Assembly (NCBI GenBank): GCA_051881355.1 | Contig: JBJEPS010000057.1 | Location: 1-52,283 of the forward strand | DNA: 52,283 nucleotides | Direction of reading: 5' to 3' | Source: Fimenecus sp051881355 | Lineage (GTDB): Bacteria > Bacillota > Clostridia > Oscillospirales > Acutalibacteraceae | Shown here: positions 8,152 to 16,102 of the stretch, piece after piece | Position numbering within the stretch: position 1 is the stretch's first letter | How the letters are laid out: each line of letters starts with the position of its first letter | The notes under the pieces: model-generated | Seen by the model: the letters and a program-made list of their open reading frames with translations, nothing else | What the model was told of the DNA's origin: nothing | Database searches by the model: none | Program-made: the position numbers and the translations under genes

Positions 8152-9246
8152 ATGAAATTGGGTATTGTCGGATTGCCGAATGTCGGAAAAAGTACATTGT
8201 TTAACGCCATTACGAATGCGGGTGCACAGTCTGCAAACTATGCATTTTGCACGATTGAGCCGAATGTCGGTGTAGTGGCTGTGCCGGATACACGGCTCGA
8301 CAAGCTCGCTGAAATGTATCATCCGCAGAAGCTGACACCTGCAACGATTGAATTTGTTGATATTGCGGGGCTTGTAAAAGGCGCTTCCAAAGGGGAGGGC
8401 TTGGGCAATAAATTTTTGTCGCATATCCGTGAGGTGGACGCGATTATTCATGTGGTGCGTTGCTTTGATGATGACGATATTATCCATGTAGAGGGCAGTG
8501 TTGACCCGCAGCGCGACATCGAAACCATCAATTTGGAACTGATTTTATCGGATATTGAGATTTTAGACCGCCGTATTGACCGCAGCAAAAAGGCGATGAA
8601 GGGTGACAAATCCTTGCAGGCGGAGGTTGAATTTTTTGAACGTTTACGCCGCGAGCTTGAAAACGGTGTGAATGCTCGCGCGGTGGAAATGACCGACGAG
8701 GAAACAGAAATGCTTTCAACCGTGGCTCTGCTTTCTTCAAAGCCTGTGATTTACGCTTGCAATATGAGCGAGGACGATTTTGCAAATTCTATTGCGGAGA
8801 ATGAACGTTACAAAGCCGTTTGCAAAATTGCGGCGTCGGAGGGTGCCGAGGTTTTGCCGATTTGTGCAGAGCTTGAAGCGCAAATCGCGTCTCTTTCCAA
8901 AGAGGAAAAGGAACTATTCCTTGCGGATTTAGGTATCGAACAGGGCGGCTTAGATTTACTGATTCAGCGCTCTTACCATTTGTTGGGGTTGATTTCCTAT
9001 TTGACCGCAGGCGAGCCCGAGGTGCGTGCGTGGACGATTACCAGAGGAACGAAAGCACCGCAGGCAGCGGGGAAAATTCACAGCGACTTTGAGCGCGGCT
9101 TTATTCGTGCGGAGGTCATTTCTTTCGATGAACTGATGGCTTGTGGGACGATGCAAGCGGCAAAGGAAAAAGGCAAAATCCGCTCGGAAGGTAAAGAATA
9201 CGTGATGCAGGACGGCGATATTGTTCTGTTCCGATTCAATGTTTAA
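8152..9246 (+). CDS. ychF: redox-regulated ATPase YchF (Obg-like)
   Basis: A universally conserved P-loop protein of the Obg family that prefers ATP and associates with ribosomes. Its 364 residues match the family exactly. The sequence shows G1 GLPNVGKST at about residue 6, G3 DIAGLVKGASKGEGLGN at about 70, and a G4-position NMSED instead of NKxD, as is normal for YchF. A helical hairpin follows, then a C-terminal TGS domain with FDELMACGTMQAAKEKGKIRSEGKEY. The GAAGGAA site before 8152 and the promoter at 8087 suggest a single-gene unit ending at the hairpin at 9254. The annotation is very secure. Confidence 0.96.
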   Translation: MKLGIVGLPNVGKSTLFNAITNAGAQSANYAFCTIEPNVGVVAVPDTRLDKLAEMYHPQKLTPATIEFVDIAGLVKGASKGEGLGNKFLSHIREVDAIIHVVRCFDDDDIIHVEGSVDPQRDIETINLELILSDIEILDRRIDRSKKAMKGDKSLQAEVEFFERLRRELENGVNARAVEMTDEETEMLSTVALLSSKPVIYACNMSEDDFANSIAENERYKAVCKIAASEGAEVLPICAELEAQIASLSKEEKELFLADLGIEQGGLDLLIQRSYHLLGLISYLTAGEPEVRAWTITRGTKAPQAAGKIHSDFERGFIRAEVISFDELMACGTMQAAKEKGKIRSEGKEYVMQDGDIVLFRFNV

Positions 9247-9253
9247 TCATAAA

Positions 9254-9284
9254 AAAACTGTTTAATTTAAAATTAAACAGTTTT
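9254..9284 (+). terminator. hairpin between ychF and tRNA-Arg
   Basis: The 14-bp perfect stem AAAACTGTTTAATT/AATTAAACAGTTTT has a 3-base loop, with only a short T-stretch in its own right arm. It is AT-rich and palindromic. It ends 4 bases before the mature 5' end of the tRNA. Confidence 0.7.
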
Positions 9285-9288
9285 ATAT

Positions 9289-9365
9289 GCGCTTGTAGCT
9301 CAGCTGGATAGAGCGTTAGACTCCGACTCTAAAGGCCGCTGGTTCGAATCCAGTCAAGCGCGCCA
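9289..9365 (+). tRNA. tRNA-Arg (anticodon CCG)
   Basis: A full cloverleaf of 77 bases. The acceptor stem is GCGCTTG/CAAGCGC with discriminator G and an encoded CCA. The D arm begins GTAGCTCAGC, the T arm contains GGTTCGAATCC, and the anticodon loop is CTCCGAC, giving anticodon CCG (reads CGG). No integrated element is seen at its 3' end. Confidence 0.95.
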
Positions 9366-9372
9366 GTTGAGA

Positions 9373-9410
9373 GCCTCGACACGCAACTTGCGTGCGGGGC
9401 TTTCTTCTTT
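9373..9410 (+). terminator. terminator after tRNA-Arg
   Basis: A GC-rich stem pairs GCCTCG-CACGC with GCGTG-CGGGGC (one bulged A, one T-G pair, loop AACTT). It is followed by the T-rich tail TTTCTTCTTT. Confidence 0.8.
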
Positions 9411-9490
9411 CCCATGTGTTATGCATCTGACACTGAAAATTTTTTCGTCTGCTGACAACGCACCTTTTTAAAAAGAAATGAGGGAACGGC

Positions 9491-10294
9491 TTGATAAATT
9501 CAGTAAAAAGTCCATTTTTTAAACGCTTGCGAATGTTCAGTAAAAATACTGAACTTCAAATCGTAACCGGTACTGTTTCTGCCAATACACAACCGTCTGC
9601 GAAAGAAAGAAACGCAAAAACCGTTCTTCGCATAATGACCTATAATATAAAAAATGCGAATATAGGTACGAAAATTTCTGAAATTGCTGCTGACATTCGG
9701 GCGGAGAACCCTGATATTGTCTGTGTGCAGGAGATAGACTGCGGCATGCGCCGTTCCGGCAGAAGAGAGATTTTAAAAGAACTTGCCGAAAGTTTGCAAA
9801 TGCAGTATGCCTATTGCCCGGCGATTCAGTTGCAGGGTGGTACTTATGGTATCGGCATTTTAAGCAAATTTCCGTTCGAAAACGCTTTGCGGACACCGCT
9901 TTCGGTACGTAAAGGTGACGAGGGGCGCGTCCTTGCTTCTGTTACTGTTACGGTAAACGGCAAAACGCTGACGGTATGCAATGCACACTTAAGCTTTGAG
10001 AATAGACAAGCGAGGCTACAACAGTTCGATTATCTGCAATCCGTATTTGTACAAAATACACCTGTCATATTATGTGGTGATTTTAATGCGGAAAGCTTCT
10101 CGGAGTTTGCACATATAAACGCGACCGCTGTCAATACTGTCGAAACACCGTTTGAGACATATATCGGCGGAGATACGGCATTTGCGTCGATTGACAATAT
10201 TTTTGTTTCCGAAGATATATCAATTGTTGCAAAGAAGCTATGTGATACGACTTGCTCCGACCACCGACCTCTGCTCACGGAAGTTGAATTTTAA
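9491..10294 (+). CDS. endonuclease/exonuclease/phosphatase family protein
   Basis: This is a metal-dependent phosphoesterase of the EEP (DNase I-like) fold, 267 residues. The order of motifs is complete: RIMTYNIKNA (about 51), VCVQEID (Mg-binding Glu), YGIGILSKFP, VCNAHLS, LCGDFNAE (catalytic Asp and Asn), FASIDNIFV, and the terminal CSDHRPL with catalytic Asp-His. The start is TTG at 9491 with GAGGGA at 9480-9485; an ATG at 9533 is a weaker alternative. No signal peptide is visible, so it probably acts in the cytosol. Members hydrolyse nucleic acids, phosphoinositides or sphingomyelin; the substrate here cannot be told. It stands alone, upstream of the signal peptidase operon. Confidence 0.88.
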   Translation: MINSVKSPFFKRLRMFSKNTELQIVTGTVSANTQPSAKERNAKTVLRIMTYNIKNANIGTKISEIAADIRAENPDIVCVQEIDCGMRRSGRREILKELAESLQMQYAYCPAIQLQGGTYGIGILSKFPFENALRTPLSVRKGDEGRVLASVTVTVNGKTLTVCNAHLSFENRQARLQQFDYLQSVFVQNTPVILCGDFNAESFSEFAHINATAVNTVETPFETYIGGDTAFASIDNIFVSEDISIVAKKLCDTTCSDHRPLLTEVEF

Positions 10295-10321
10295 ACATTT
10301 TTCATCGTTTTTGAATTTCTG

Positions 10322-10350
10322 TTGCAATCTTTGGGAATTTGGTGTAAAAT
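10322..10350 (+). promoter_or_regulatory. sigma-A promoter of the lepB operon
   Basis: TTGCAA at 10322-10327, a 17-base spacer and TAAAAT at 10345-10350, about 30 bases before the start of the first signal peptidase gene. Confidence 0.75.
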
Positions 10351-10378
10351 ATTCGGGATAATAGGGTAGGTGTATATT

Positions 10379-10972
10379 TTGAGAAAATCCGAACAATTCG
10401 TTGTCCCGTTTGAGGAGTTTGATTCCGAAGAAAATACAGCCCCGAAGCAATGGCGTTTCATTTATGAATGGCTGGATTCTTTGGTATATGCCTTTTTAAC
10501 TATACTGATTATTTTTACTTTCTGTTTCCGTATTGTCGGTGTTAGCGGGGAGTCTATGTTGCCAACGCTGCAAGACGGGGATTGGCTTGCTGTGCGCGCC
10601 ATCAATACAAAAGTTGAGCGTGGCGACATTGTTGTTATCACACAACCGAACTCTTTAAACGAGCCGTTGATTAAACGTGTAATTGCTGTTGCCGGCGATG
10701 AAGTGGATATTGACTTTGTTGAAGGAAAGGTTAGCATTAATGGAGAAGTGATTAACGAACCGTATATTTATGAACCTACCTATCGTATGTCTAATGTTGC
10801 TTTCCCGGTTACCGTGCCCGAGGGGTGTGTTTTTGTAATGGGGGACAACCGCAACAATTCCTTGGACAGCCGCTCTAAAACCGTTGGATTTATTGATACG
10901 CGTTACATACTGGGTGTTGCTGAATTCCGTTTTTATCCTTTTGGAGAATGGTCGTTAGAGAATTATGAATGA
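10379..10972 (+). CDS. lepB: signal peptidase I (first of two)
   Basis: This membrane-anchored serine protease removes signal peptides from exported proteins. It has one membrane segment at about residues 34-56. The catalytic Ser59 lies in GVSGESMLPTL and the catalytic Lys99 in LIKRVIAVAGDEV. The conserved GDNRNNSLDSR box follows, and the length (197) fits the single-span Gram-positive type. A GTG at 10370 could extend the frame, but the GTAGG ribosome binding site at 10366-10370 overlaps it and is well placed for the TTG at 10379. The 3' end overlaps the next gene by 8 bases. Confidence 0.93.
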   Translation: MRKSEQFVVPFEEFDSEENTAPKQWRFIYEWLDSLVYAFLTILIIFTFCFRIVGVSGESMLPTLQDGDWLAVRAINTKVERGDIVVITQPNSLNEPLIKRVIAVAGDEVDIDFVEGKVSINGEVINEPYIYEPTYRMSNVAFPVTVPEGCVFVMGDNRNNSLDSRSKTVGFIDTRYILGVAEFRFYPFGEWSLENYE

Positions 10973-11489
10973 GAAAACAATCCGAAATATTTATGATTTT
11001 GCTTCCATACTGGTTTCTGCCGTCTTGGCGGTTTGCTTGATATTCACCTTTGTCTTTAAGATTTCTGCTGTTGATGGGGACTCGATGAACAACACCCTAT
11101 ATAACGGTGATAAAGTGTTGATTACCGCGCGCGACTGGAATGTGCAACGCGGGGATATTGTTGTAATTTCACAGCCGAACAGTTTTAATAAGGTGTTGAT
11201 TAAGCGTGTGATTGCAACCGAGGGGCAGACGGTCGAAATCAATGCAAAAACGCATGAAGTTATTGTAGACGGTTTGCTTTTGGTGGAACCGTATATTGCG
11301 GAGCCGGTGCTTGTGGAGGGTTCTTGGGATTATCCTGTGACCGTACCCGAAGGCTGTGTATTTGTGATGGGTGATAATCGAAATCATTCTACTGATAGCC
11401 GTGATAGCGCTGTCGGTATGATAGATACACGCTATATTGTCGGCGAAGCATTTTATCGCATCGGCGACAGCCAACTGCTGAAAGATTAA
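10965..11489 (+). CDS. lepB: signal peptidase I (second of two)
   Basis: A second type I signal peptidase, 174 residues, clearly a paralogue of the one before it. It has a membrane anchor at about residues 16-36, Ser40 in DGDSMNNTL, Lys80 in LIKRVIATEGQTV, and the GDNRNHSTDSRD box. Both catalytic residues are present, so it should be active. Its start overlaps the preceding gene by 8 bases, which suggests translational coupling. The next gene, rbgA, follows after 19 bases. Paralogous pairs of this kind often differ in client preference; that is inference. Confidence 0.92.
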   Translation: MNEKTIRNIYDFASILVSAVLAVCLIFTFVFKISAVDGDSMNNTLYNGDKVLITARDWNVQRGDIVVISQPNSFNKVLIKRVIATEGQTVEINAKTHEVIVDGLLLVEPYIAEPVLVEGSWDYPVTVPEGCVFVMGDNRNHSTDSRDSAVGMIDTRYIVGEAFYRIGDSQLLKD

Positions 11490-11508
11490 ACGGCGCGGAG
11501 TAGAGAGC

Positions 11509-12378
11509 ATGGCAGATTCGATTAAACAAAATGTTCAGTGGTTTCCCGGACACATGGCGAAAACCCGGCGGCTGATTAAAGCGTGTCTGCCGCAGGTCGA
11601 TGCTGTTACGGAGGTCTTGGATGCCCGCGTACCCGAAAGCAGCCGTAATCCAGAGCTTTCCGATATGATAGGCGATAAGCCACGTATTGTCCTGCTCAAT
11701 AAATGTGATGTAGCCGATGACCGCGCTACAAAGCAGTGGGTAGCACATTATAAAAAGTCGTGTGCCGCAGTATTACCTGTGGATTGCAAAAGCGGAAAAG
11801 GGCTAAATCAATTTGTACCGCTTTTACGGGAAGTCCTTAAGGATAAAATAGAGAAAAACGAAGCACGTGGCATGGCAGGAAAGCCCTTGCGCATTATGGT
11901 CGTCGGAATTCCGAACACGGGGAAATCTTCGTTTATCAATAAAATGGCAGGCAGAAACCGTGCTGAGGTTGCTGACAAAGCCGGTGTTACACGCCATAAC
12001 CGTTGGTTTGTGATCGGCAACGGGATTGAACTGCTCGATACGCCCGGTGTGCTGTGGCCGAAATTTGATGACCCGAAGGTGGGCGACAAGCTGGCGTTTA
12101 TCGGCTCTGTCAAAGATACGGTGGTCGATTGCGAAACCTTAGCTGTACGGCTTTTGGAAATTATGCAAACCGAATATGCCGACAGACTTTCGGAACGGTA
12201 TAAAATCAGCGATTTTGCGGATTTGCAGCCATGGGAGCTGTTGGAGTTAATCGGGCGAAAACGCGGTATGATAATAAAGGGCGGAGAAGTGGATTATACC
12301 CGTGTTTCCGTGATGCTGTTGGACGAATACCGCGGCGGCAAGCTTGGGAAAATCACGCTCGACCGAGTGGGTGACTGA
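11509..12378 (+). CDS. rbgA: ribosome biogenesis GTPase RbgA (YlqF)
   Basis: A circularly permuted GTPase needed for late assembly of the 50S subunit. The motifs appear in the permuted order: N-terminal WFPGHMAKTRRLI, then G4 LLNKCDVAD (about 63), then G1 GIPNTGKSSFINKM (about 134), then G3 DTPGVLWP (about 178). The 289 residues match Bacillus RbgA in length. It sits in the lepB-rbgA-rnhB-yraN order seen in many Firmicutes. The stop codon is directly followed by the ATG of rnhB with no gap. The call is secure. Confidence 0.95.
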   Translation: MADSIKQNVQWFPGHMAKTRRLIKACLPQVDAVTEVLDARVPESSRNPELSDMIGDKPRIVLLNKCDVADDRATKQWVAHYKKSCAAVLPVDCKSGKGLNQFVPLLREVLKDKIEKNEARGMAGKPLRIMVVGIPNTGKSSFINKMAGRNRAEVADKAGVTRHNRWFVIGNGIELLDTPGVLWPKFDDPKVGDKLAFIGSVKDTVVDCETLAVRLLEIMQTEYADRLSERYKISDFADLQPWELLELIGRKRGMIIKGGEVDYTRVSVMLLDEYRGGKLGKITLDRVGD

Positions 12379-12996
12379 ATGGTTGATTTTACGATTGAAA
12401 ACATGTATAGAAATGAGCAGTGCAGCGTCATTTGCGGGGTGGATGAAGCGGGCAGAGGTCCGCTTGCTGGTCCCGTATATGCCGCTGCTGTCATTTTAAA
12501 ACCCGAAACGAACATAGAGGGGTTAGATGACTCAAAAAAACTGACTGAGAAAAAACGTGAGGTACTTTTTCCGATTATACAGGAAAAAGCAGTTGCGTAC
12601 GGGATTGGGTTTGCCACGGAACAGGAAATTGACGAAATCAATATTTTAAATGCAACCTTTTTAGCGATGCGCCGTGCGGTAGAACAGTTGTCAATACAGC
12701 CTGACCTGCTTTTAATTGACGGAAACCAAAAGCCAAAAATCGGCATTTGTGAAGAAGTGACCGTCGTAAAAGGTGATGCAAAGTCTATGTCGATTGCTGC
12801 AGCATCAGTACTTGCCAAGGTCAGCCGTGACCGTTTTATGCTGGGACTTGCCGAAACATATCCGCAATATGCTTTTGAAAAGCATAAAGGATACGGCACA
12901 AGGCTGCATTATGAAAAAATTGACGAATACGGAATTTCGCCTGTCCACCGTAAAACCTTTTTAAAAAAGATTATCGGAGAAAACGCGAATGGATAA
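12379..12996 (+). CDS. rnhB: ribonuclease HII
   Basis: It cleaves RNA in RNA/DNA hybrids and excises single ribonucleotides from DNA. The 205-residue protein shows the catalytic Asp-Glu in CGVDEAGRGPLAGPVYAAAV (about residue 17), the third acidic residue in LLIDGNQKP, and the family block KGDAKSMSIAAASVLAKVSRDR, in two adjoining parts. The C-terminal HKGYGTRLHYE is also typical. The gene follows rbgA without a gap and overlaps yraN by 8 bases, so it is translationally coupled on both sides. Confidence 0.95.
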   Translation: MVDFTIENMYRNEQCSVICGVDEAGRGPLAGPVYAAAVILKPETNIEGLDDSKKLTEKKREVLFPIIQEKAVAYGIGFATEQEIDEINILNATFLAMRRAVEQLSIQPDLLLIDGNQKPKIGICEEVTVVKGDAKSMSIAAASVLAKVSRDRFMLGLAETYPQYAFEKHKGYGTRLHYEKIDEYGISPVHRKTFLKKIIGENANG

Positions 12997-13354
12997 GGCA
13001 AAAACAGGCTCGCGCGGCGAGGTGGAAGCGTCCCGCTATTTGCGTGAAAAGGGGTATCGAATTCTTGCGGCAAATTACCGATGCCGTTTGGGCGAAATTG
13101 ACATTATCGCCGAAGATGAAAAATATATTTGCTTCGTAGAGGTTAAAACACGCGCAGAAAACAGCCGTTTCAGCGCGGCAGATGCAGTGGATTATGCCAA
13201 ACGAAAAAAGCTGATTGCGGCGGCGAATTTGTTTATGACGCAGTATGACGGTAAGAAACAGCCGCGTTTTGACATTATCGAAATCTATATGCGTGGCGAA
13301 ACGGTGCGCAAAGTGCGTCTTATCAAAAATGCGTACAACGGAGAGGGCAAATGA
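12989..13354 (+). CDS. YraN/UPF0102 family nuclease-like protein
   Basis: A small (121 residue) member of the UPF0102 family, which has the fold of restriction-enzyme and Holliday-resolvase-type nucleases. The motifs GSRGEVEASRYLREKGY, NYRCRLGEIDIIAED and FVEVKTR supply the E...D-ExK-type catalytic pattern. It overlaps rnhB at its start and the M19 peptidase at its end (ATGA), placing it in the middle of a continuous operon. The biological role of the family remains poorly known, and no more can be said from this sequence. Confidence 0.9.
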   Translation: MDKAKTGSRGEVEASRYLREKGYRILAANYRCRLGEIDIIAEDEKYICFVEVKTRAENSRFSAADAVDYAKRKKLIAAANLFMTQYDGKKQPRFDIIEIYMRGETVRKVRLIKNAYNGEGK

Positions 13355-14289
13355 GATTTTTTGATTTTCACTGTGATACCATCGGCGAATGCTATCTGCA
13401 GAAGAAGCACCTTGCAAGCAATGATTTGCACATTGATTTGCAAAGCAGCAAATCTTTTGAGAATTACGGACAGATGTTCGCAATTTGGATTCCCGATGAA
13501 AAGCGGGGAGAAGCGGCATTTTCCTATTATCAAGCCGTTCGGGATTGCTTTTATAAGGAATGTGTCGCGAATATCGGGCAAGTACTGCATTGCAAAACCG
13601 CATTGGATATTCAGGCGGCTTTTTCCGCACAAAAGGTTGCTGCTGTACTCGCGGTCGAAGGCGGTGCGGTGTTGGGCGGCGACCTCGAAAAACTCGATGT
13701 GCTTTACCAAGACGGTGTGCGGCTGATGACGTTGACTTGGAATGATAGCAACGAAATCGCCAACGGCTGTTTTTCGGAAAACCAAAGCGGTCTTACGGCG
13801 TTTGGCAAGTGCGTTATACAGAAAATGCAGAAAATGCATATGCTGGTCGATGTGTCGCACTTAAACGAACAAGGGTTTTATGATGTCGCCGAATATACGG
13901 ACAAACCGTTTTTGGCAAGTCATTCCGATGCGCAAATTGTGGAAAATCGTTATGCGAAAGCGCGCAATCTCACGGACGACCAAATAAAAGTTTTGATTGC
14001 ACGAAATGGACTTATCGGTATCAATCTGTATACTGCATTTTTAGGCAACGGAGAGAATTCCGGTGCAGATGCCGTACTGCGCCATATTTCGCACTTTTTA
14101 GATTTAGGCGCAGAGCATATTTTGGCGTTTGGGTGTGATTATGACGGCTGTACCGTGCACCCGTCTTTGAACGGCTTAGACAAAATTCCCTATCTTGCAG
14201 ATTACCTTTTGCAGCATGGGATTGCAGAAAAAACGCTAAAAAATATTCTCTTTGAAAACGGATATAGATTTCTCGTTGCAAATCTGTAA
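13351..14289 (+). CDS. membrane dipeptidase, peptidase family M19
   Basis: A zinc-dependent dipeptidase of the renal dipeptidase family, 312 residues, without signal peptide or membrane helix, so the product is probably cytosolic. The visible metal-site motifs are FDFHCDTI at the N-terminus, the bridging Glu in AVEGGAVLGG (about 108), DVSHLNEQGF, and ASHSDA followed by RNLTDDQIKVL. AFGCDYDG supplies the late Asp. Members cleave dipeptides, including some with D-residues. It overlaps yraN by four bases and closes the lepB-rnhB operon; thrC starts from its own promoter inside its last codons. Confidence 0.92.
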   Translation: MRFFDFHCDTIGECYLQKKHLASNDLHIDLQSSKSFENYGQMFAIWIPDEKRGEAAFSYYQAVRDCFYKECVANIGQVLHCKTALDIQAAFSAQKVAAVLAVEGGAVLGGDLEKLDVLYQDGVRLMTLTWNDSNEIANGCFSENQSGLTAFGKCVIQKMQKMHMLVDVSHLNEQGFYDVAEYTDKPFLASHSDAQIVENRYAKARNLTDDQIKVLIARNGLIGINLYTAFLGNGENSGADAVLRHISHFLDLGAEHILAFGCDYDGCTVHPSLNGLDKIPYLADYLLQHGIAEKTLKNILFENGYRFLVANL

Positions 14290-14304
14290 AAGCTGTGGTA
14301 AAAT
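14276..14304 (+). promoter_or_regulatory. sigma-A promoter of thrC
   Basis: TTGCAA at 14276-14281, a 17-base spacer and TAAAAT at 14299-14304. The -35 box lies in the last codons of the dipeptidase gene. Confidence 0.75.
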
Positions 14305-14334
14305 ATGTTGAATTTTATGTTGGGAGTGTAACGT

Positions 14335-15828
14335 ATGGTTTATACGAGTACAAGAGACAGCTCCGTGCGCGTTTCTGCGGCGGAGGCAATCGCGAAGGGG
14401 ATTTCTGCGGACGGCGGTTTGTTTGTGCCGATGACTATCCCGACGCTGAATCTTGTGGATATTGAAAAATTAGCGCGCCTTGACTACATCGGGCGAGCAA
14501 AAGAGGTCTTAAAGCTCTATTTAACCGATTTCACCGATGATGAGCTATCTATGTGCGTTGAGGGCGCATATAAGGCAGAGAAATTCAGTTCTCCGCAAAT
14601 TGCGCCGCTGTATGCGCTCAATGATACGGCAAATATTTTGGAGCTTTGGAGAGGACCTACCTGTGCATTTAAGGATATGGCGCTACAGCTTTTGCCGTAT
14701 TTGCTGACGGTTTCTGCAAATAAAACGCTGAAGGATACCAAAATTGTGATTTTGGTTGCTACCTCAGGCGATACGGGCAAGGCGGCTTTGGAAGGCTTTA
14801 AAGATGTGCCGAATACCGAAATTTTGGTGTTTTACCCTGTGGATGGCGTAAGCCCCATGCAAAAGCTGCAAATGACCACGCAAGAGGGGAACAATGTCAG
14901 CGTGTGTGCAATTGAGGGCAATTTTGACGACGCACAAAGCGGTGTTAAGTCTATTTTTACCAATCGTGAAATTGAAAAGAAATTTCAGGAAAACCATTTG
15001 GCTTTTTCTTCTGCGAACTCCATTAACTGGGGCAGATTGGTACCGCAGATTGTCTATTATGTTTCGGCGTACTGCGATATGGTAAAATCCGAGCGCTTAA
15101 AGCTCGGTGCACCGATGAATGTGGTCGTGCCGACTGGCAACTTCGGCAACATTTTGGCAGCATATTATGCGAAGCAAATGGGCGTGCCGATTGGTAAGCT
15201 GATTTGTGCCTCCAATGCAAATAATGTTTTGACGGATTTCTTAACCACGGGGACATATAATAAAAATCGCCCGTTCTACTGCACCACCTCGCCGTCGATG
15301 GATATTTTGATTTCCAGCAATTTGGAGCGTCTTTTGTTTGCACTCTCCGGGCAGGATGCCGAACAGACCAAAGCGCTTATGCAACAACTCGCAACGAACG
15401 GTACCTATACGGTCAGTGAAAAAATGCAAAACGCGATTTCCGAATTGTTTGCCGCCGGATTCTGTGACGATGCGGACACAAAACGCACCATTCGAAAAAT
15501 CTTTGACGAATACCATTATCTTTGTGATACGCATACGGCGGTTGCCGTCAATGTATATGCGGCATATAAAATGAAAACAGGGGATAATACACCGACCGTG
15601 ATTGCGTCTACCGCCAATCCGTATAAGTTCTCTAAGAGCGTGTTAAGTGCATTGGAAAATAACATTCAGTCCCAAGACGAGTTTTCCATGGTGGAGGAGT
15701 TGCACGAAAAATCCGGCGCGCCCGTGCCGCCGCAGCTTGCAAATTTGAAAGGCAAAACACCGCGTTTTACCAAGGTTGCTGCCAAAGAGGATATGGCACA
15801 GGTTGTGTTTGAAATGCTCGGCATATAA
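14335..15828 (+). CDS. thrC: threonine synthase
   Basis: This PLP enzyme converts O-phosphohomoserine to threonine and phosphate in the last step of threonine biosynthesis. Its 497 residues match the longer (class I) form. The N-terminal MVYTSTRDSS and FVP segments are typical, and the PLP-binding lysine is Lys113 in GPTCAFKDMALQLLP. Phosphate-binding glycines follow in VATSGDTGKAALEG, with NFGNILAAYYAKQMG further on. The gene has its own promoter and GGGAG site and is followed by a hairpin shared with the convergent small gene. No leader peptide or T-box-like leader is visible in the short upstream region. Confidence 0.96.
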   Translation: MVYTSTRDSSVRVSAAEAIAKGISADGGLFVPMTIPTLNLVDIEKLARLDYIGRAKEVLKLYLTDFTDDELSMCVEGAYKAEKFSSPQIAPLYALNDTANILELWRGPTCAFKDMALQLLPYLLTVSANKTLKDTKIVILVATSGDTGKAALEGFKDVPNTEILVFYPVDGVSPMQKLQMTTQEGNNVSVCAIEGNFDDAQSGVKSIFTNREIEKKFQENHLAFSSANSINWGRLVPQIVYYVSAYCDMVKSERLKLGAPMNVVVPTGNFGNILAAYYAKQMGVPIGKLICASNANNVLTDFLTTGTYNKNRPFYCTTSPSMDILISSNLERLLFALSGQDAEQTKALMQQLATNGTYTVSEKMQNAISELFAAGFCDDADTKRTIRKIFDEYHYLCDTHTAVAVNVYAAYKMKTGDNTPTVIASTANPYKFSKSVLSALENNIQSQDEFSMVEELHEKSGAPVPPQLANLKGKTPRFTKVAAKEDMAQVVFEMLGI

Positions 15829-15831
15829 AAC

Positions 15832-15860
15832 AAAAAGAGAGTGGCAGTTTTACCACTCTC
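15832..15860 (-). terminator. terminator between convergent thrC and DUF1540 genes
   Basis: An 8-bp perfect stem GAGAGTGG/CCACTCTC has an 8-base loop. On the minus strand it is followed by T5, making it a good terminator for the DUF1540 gene. On the plus strand the tail is CTCGTTTTATT, so it may also stop thrC transcripts less efficiently. Confidence 0.75.
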
Positions 15861-15879
15861 CTCGTTTTATTCGGCGATT

Positions 15880-16032
15880 TCAGTTTTTTGCCTGAAATGT
15901 GCCGCACTCGGTTTCACTGCATTTGCAGGGTTCGTGGCTGCATTGGCAGCCGACCATAATTTCATCTGCGGTGCAGGTAGTTTTACCTTCGTGATATACA
16001 CAGTTGCTGACGTTGCATTTGATTTCGTTCAT
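15880..16032 (-). CDS. DUF1540 domain protein, small cysteine-rich
   Basis: A 50-residue gene on the minus strand beginning MNEIKCNVSNCVYHEGKTTC and ending CGTFQAKN. The pattern CxVxxC-vY-...-C-A-eI-V-...-CGTF is that of DUF1540, a family of small Firmicute proteins. The protein holds eight cysteines (residues 6, 11, 20, 29, 31, 36, 38, 43) and three histidines in 50 residues, which suggests metal binding. An AAAGGAGG site at 16041-16048 is ideally placed, and a terminator follows. It is convergent to thrC and divergent from the phosphoesterase gene. No function is established; some family members are linked to sporulation or metal storage only by inference. Confidence 0.85.
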   Translation of the reverse strand: MNEIKCNVSNCVYHEGKTTCTADEIMVGCQCSHEPCKCSETECGTFQAKN

Positions 16033-16102
16033 TTTGTTTGCCTCCTTTCAACCGTAGTTTTTGAATTTTCTATGCTTTTATGCATGAACGGAGTTATCAA
16101 AA

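Noticed and set aside
9289..9365. tRNA-Arg as an attachment site of an integrated element
   Set aside because: No integrase, no repeat of the tRNA 3' end and only chromosomal-type genes on both sides.
14305..14334. T-box or attenuator before thrC
   Set aside because: The leader from the mapped promoter is about 25 bases, too short for such an element.
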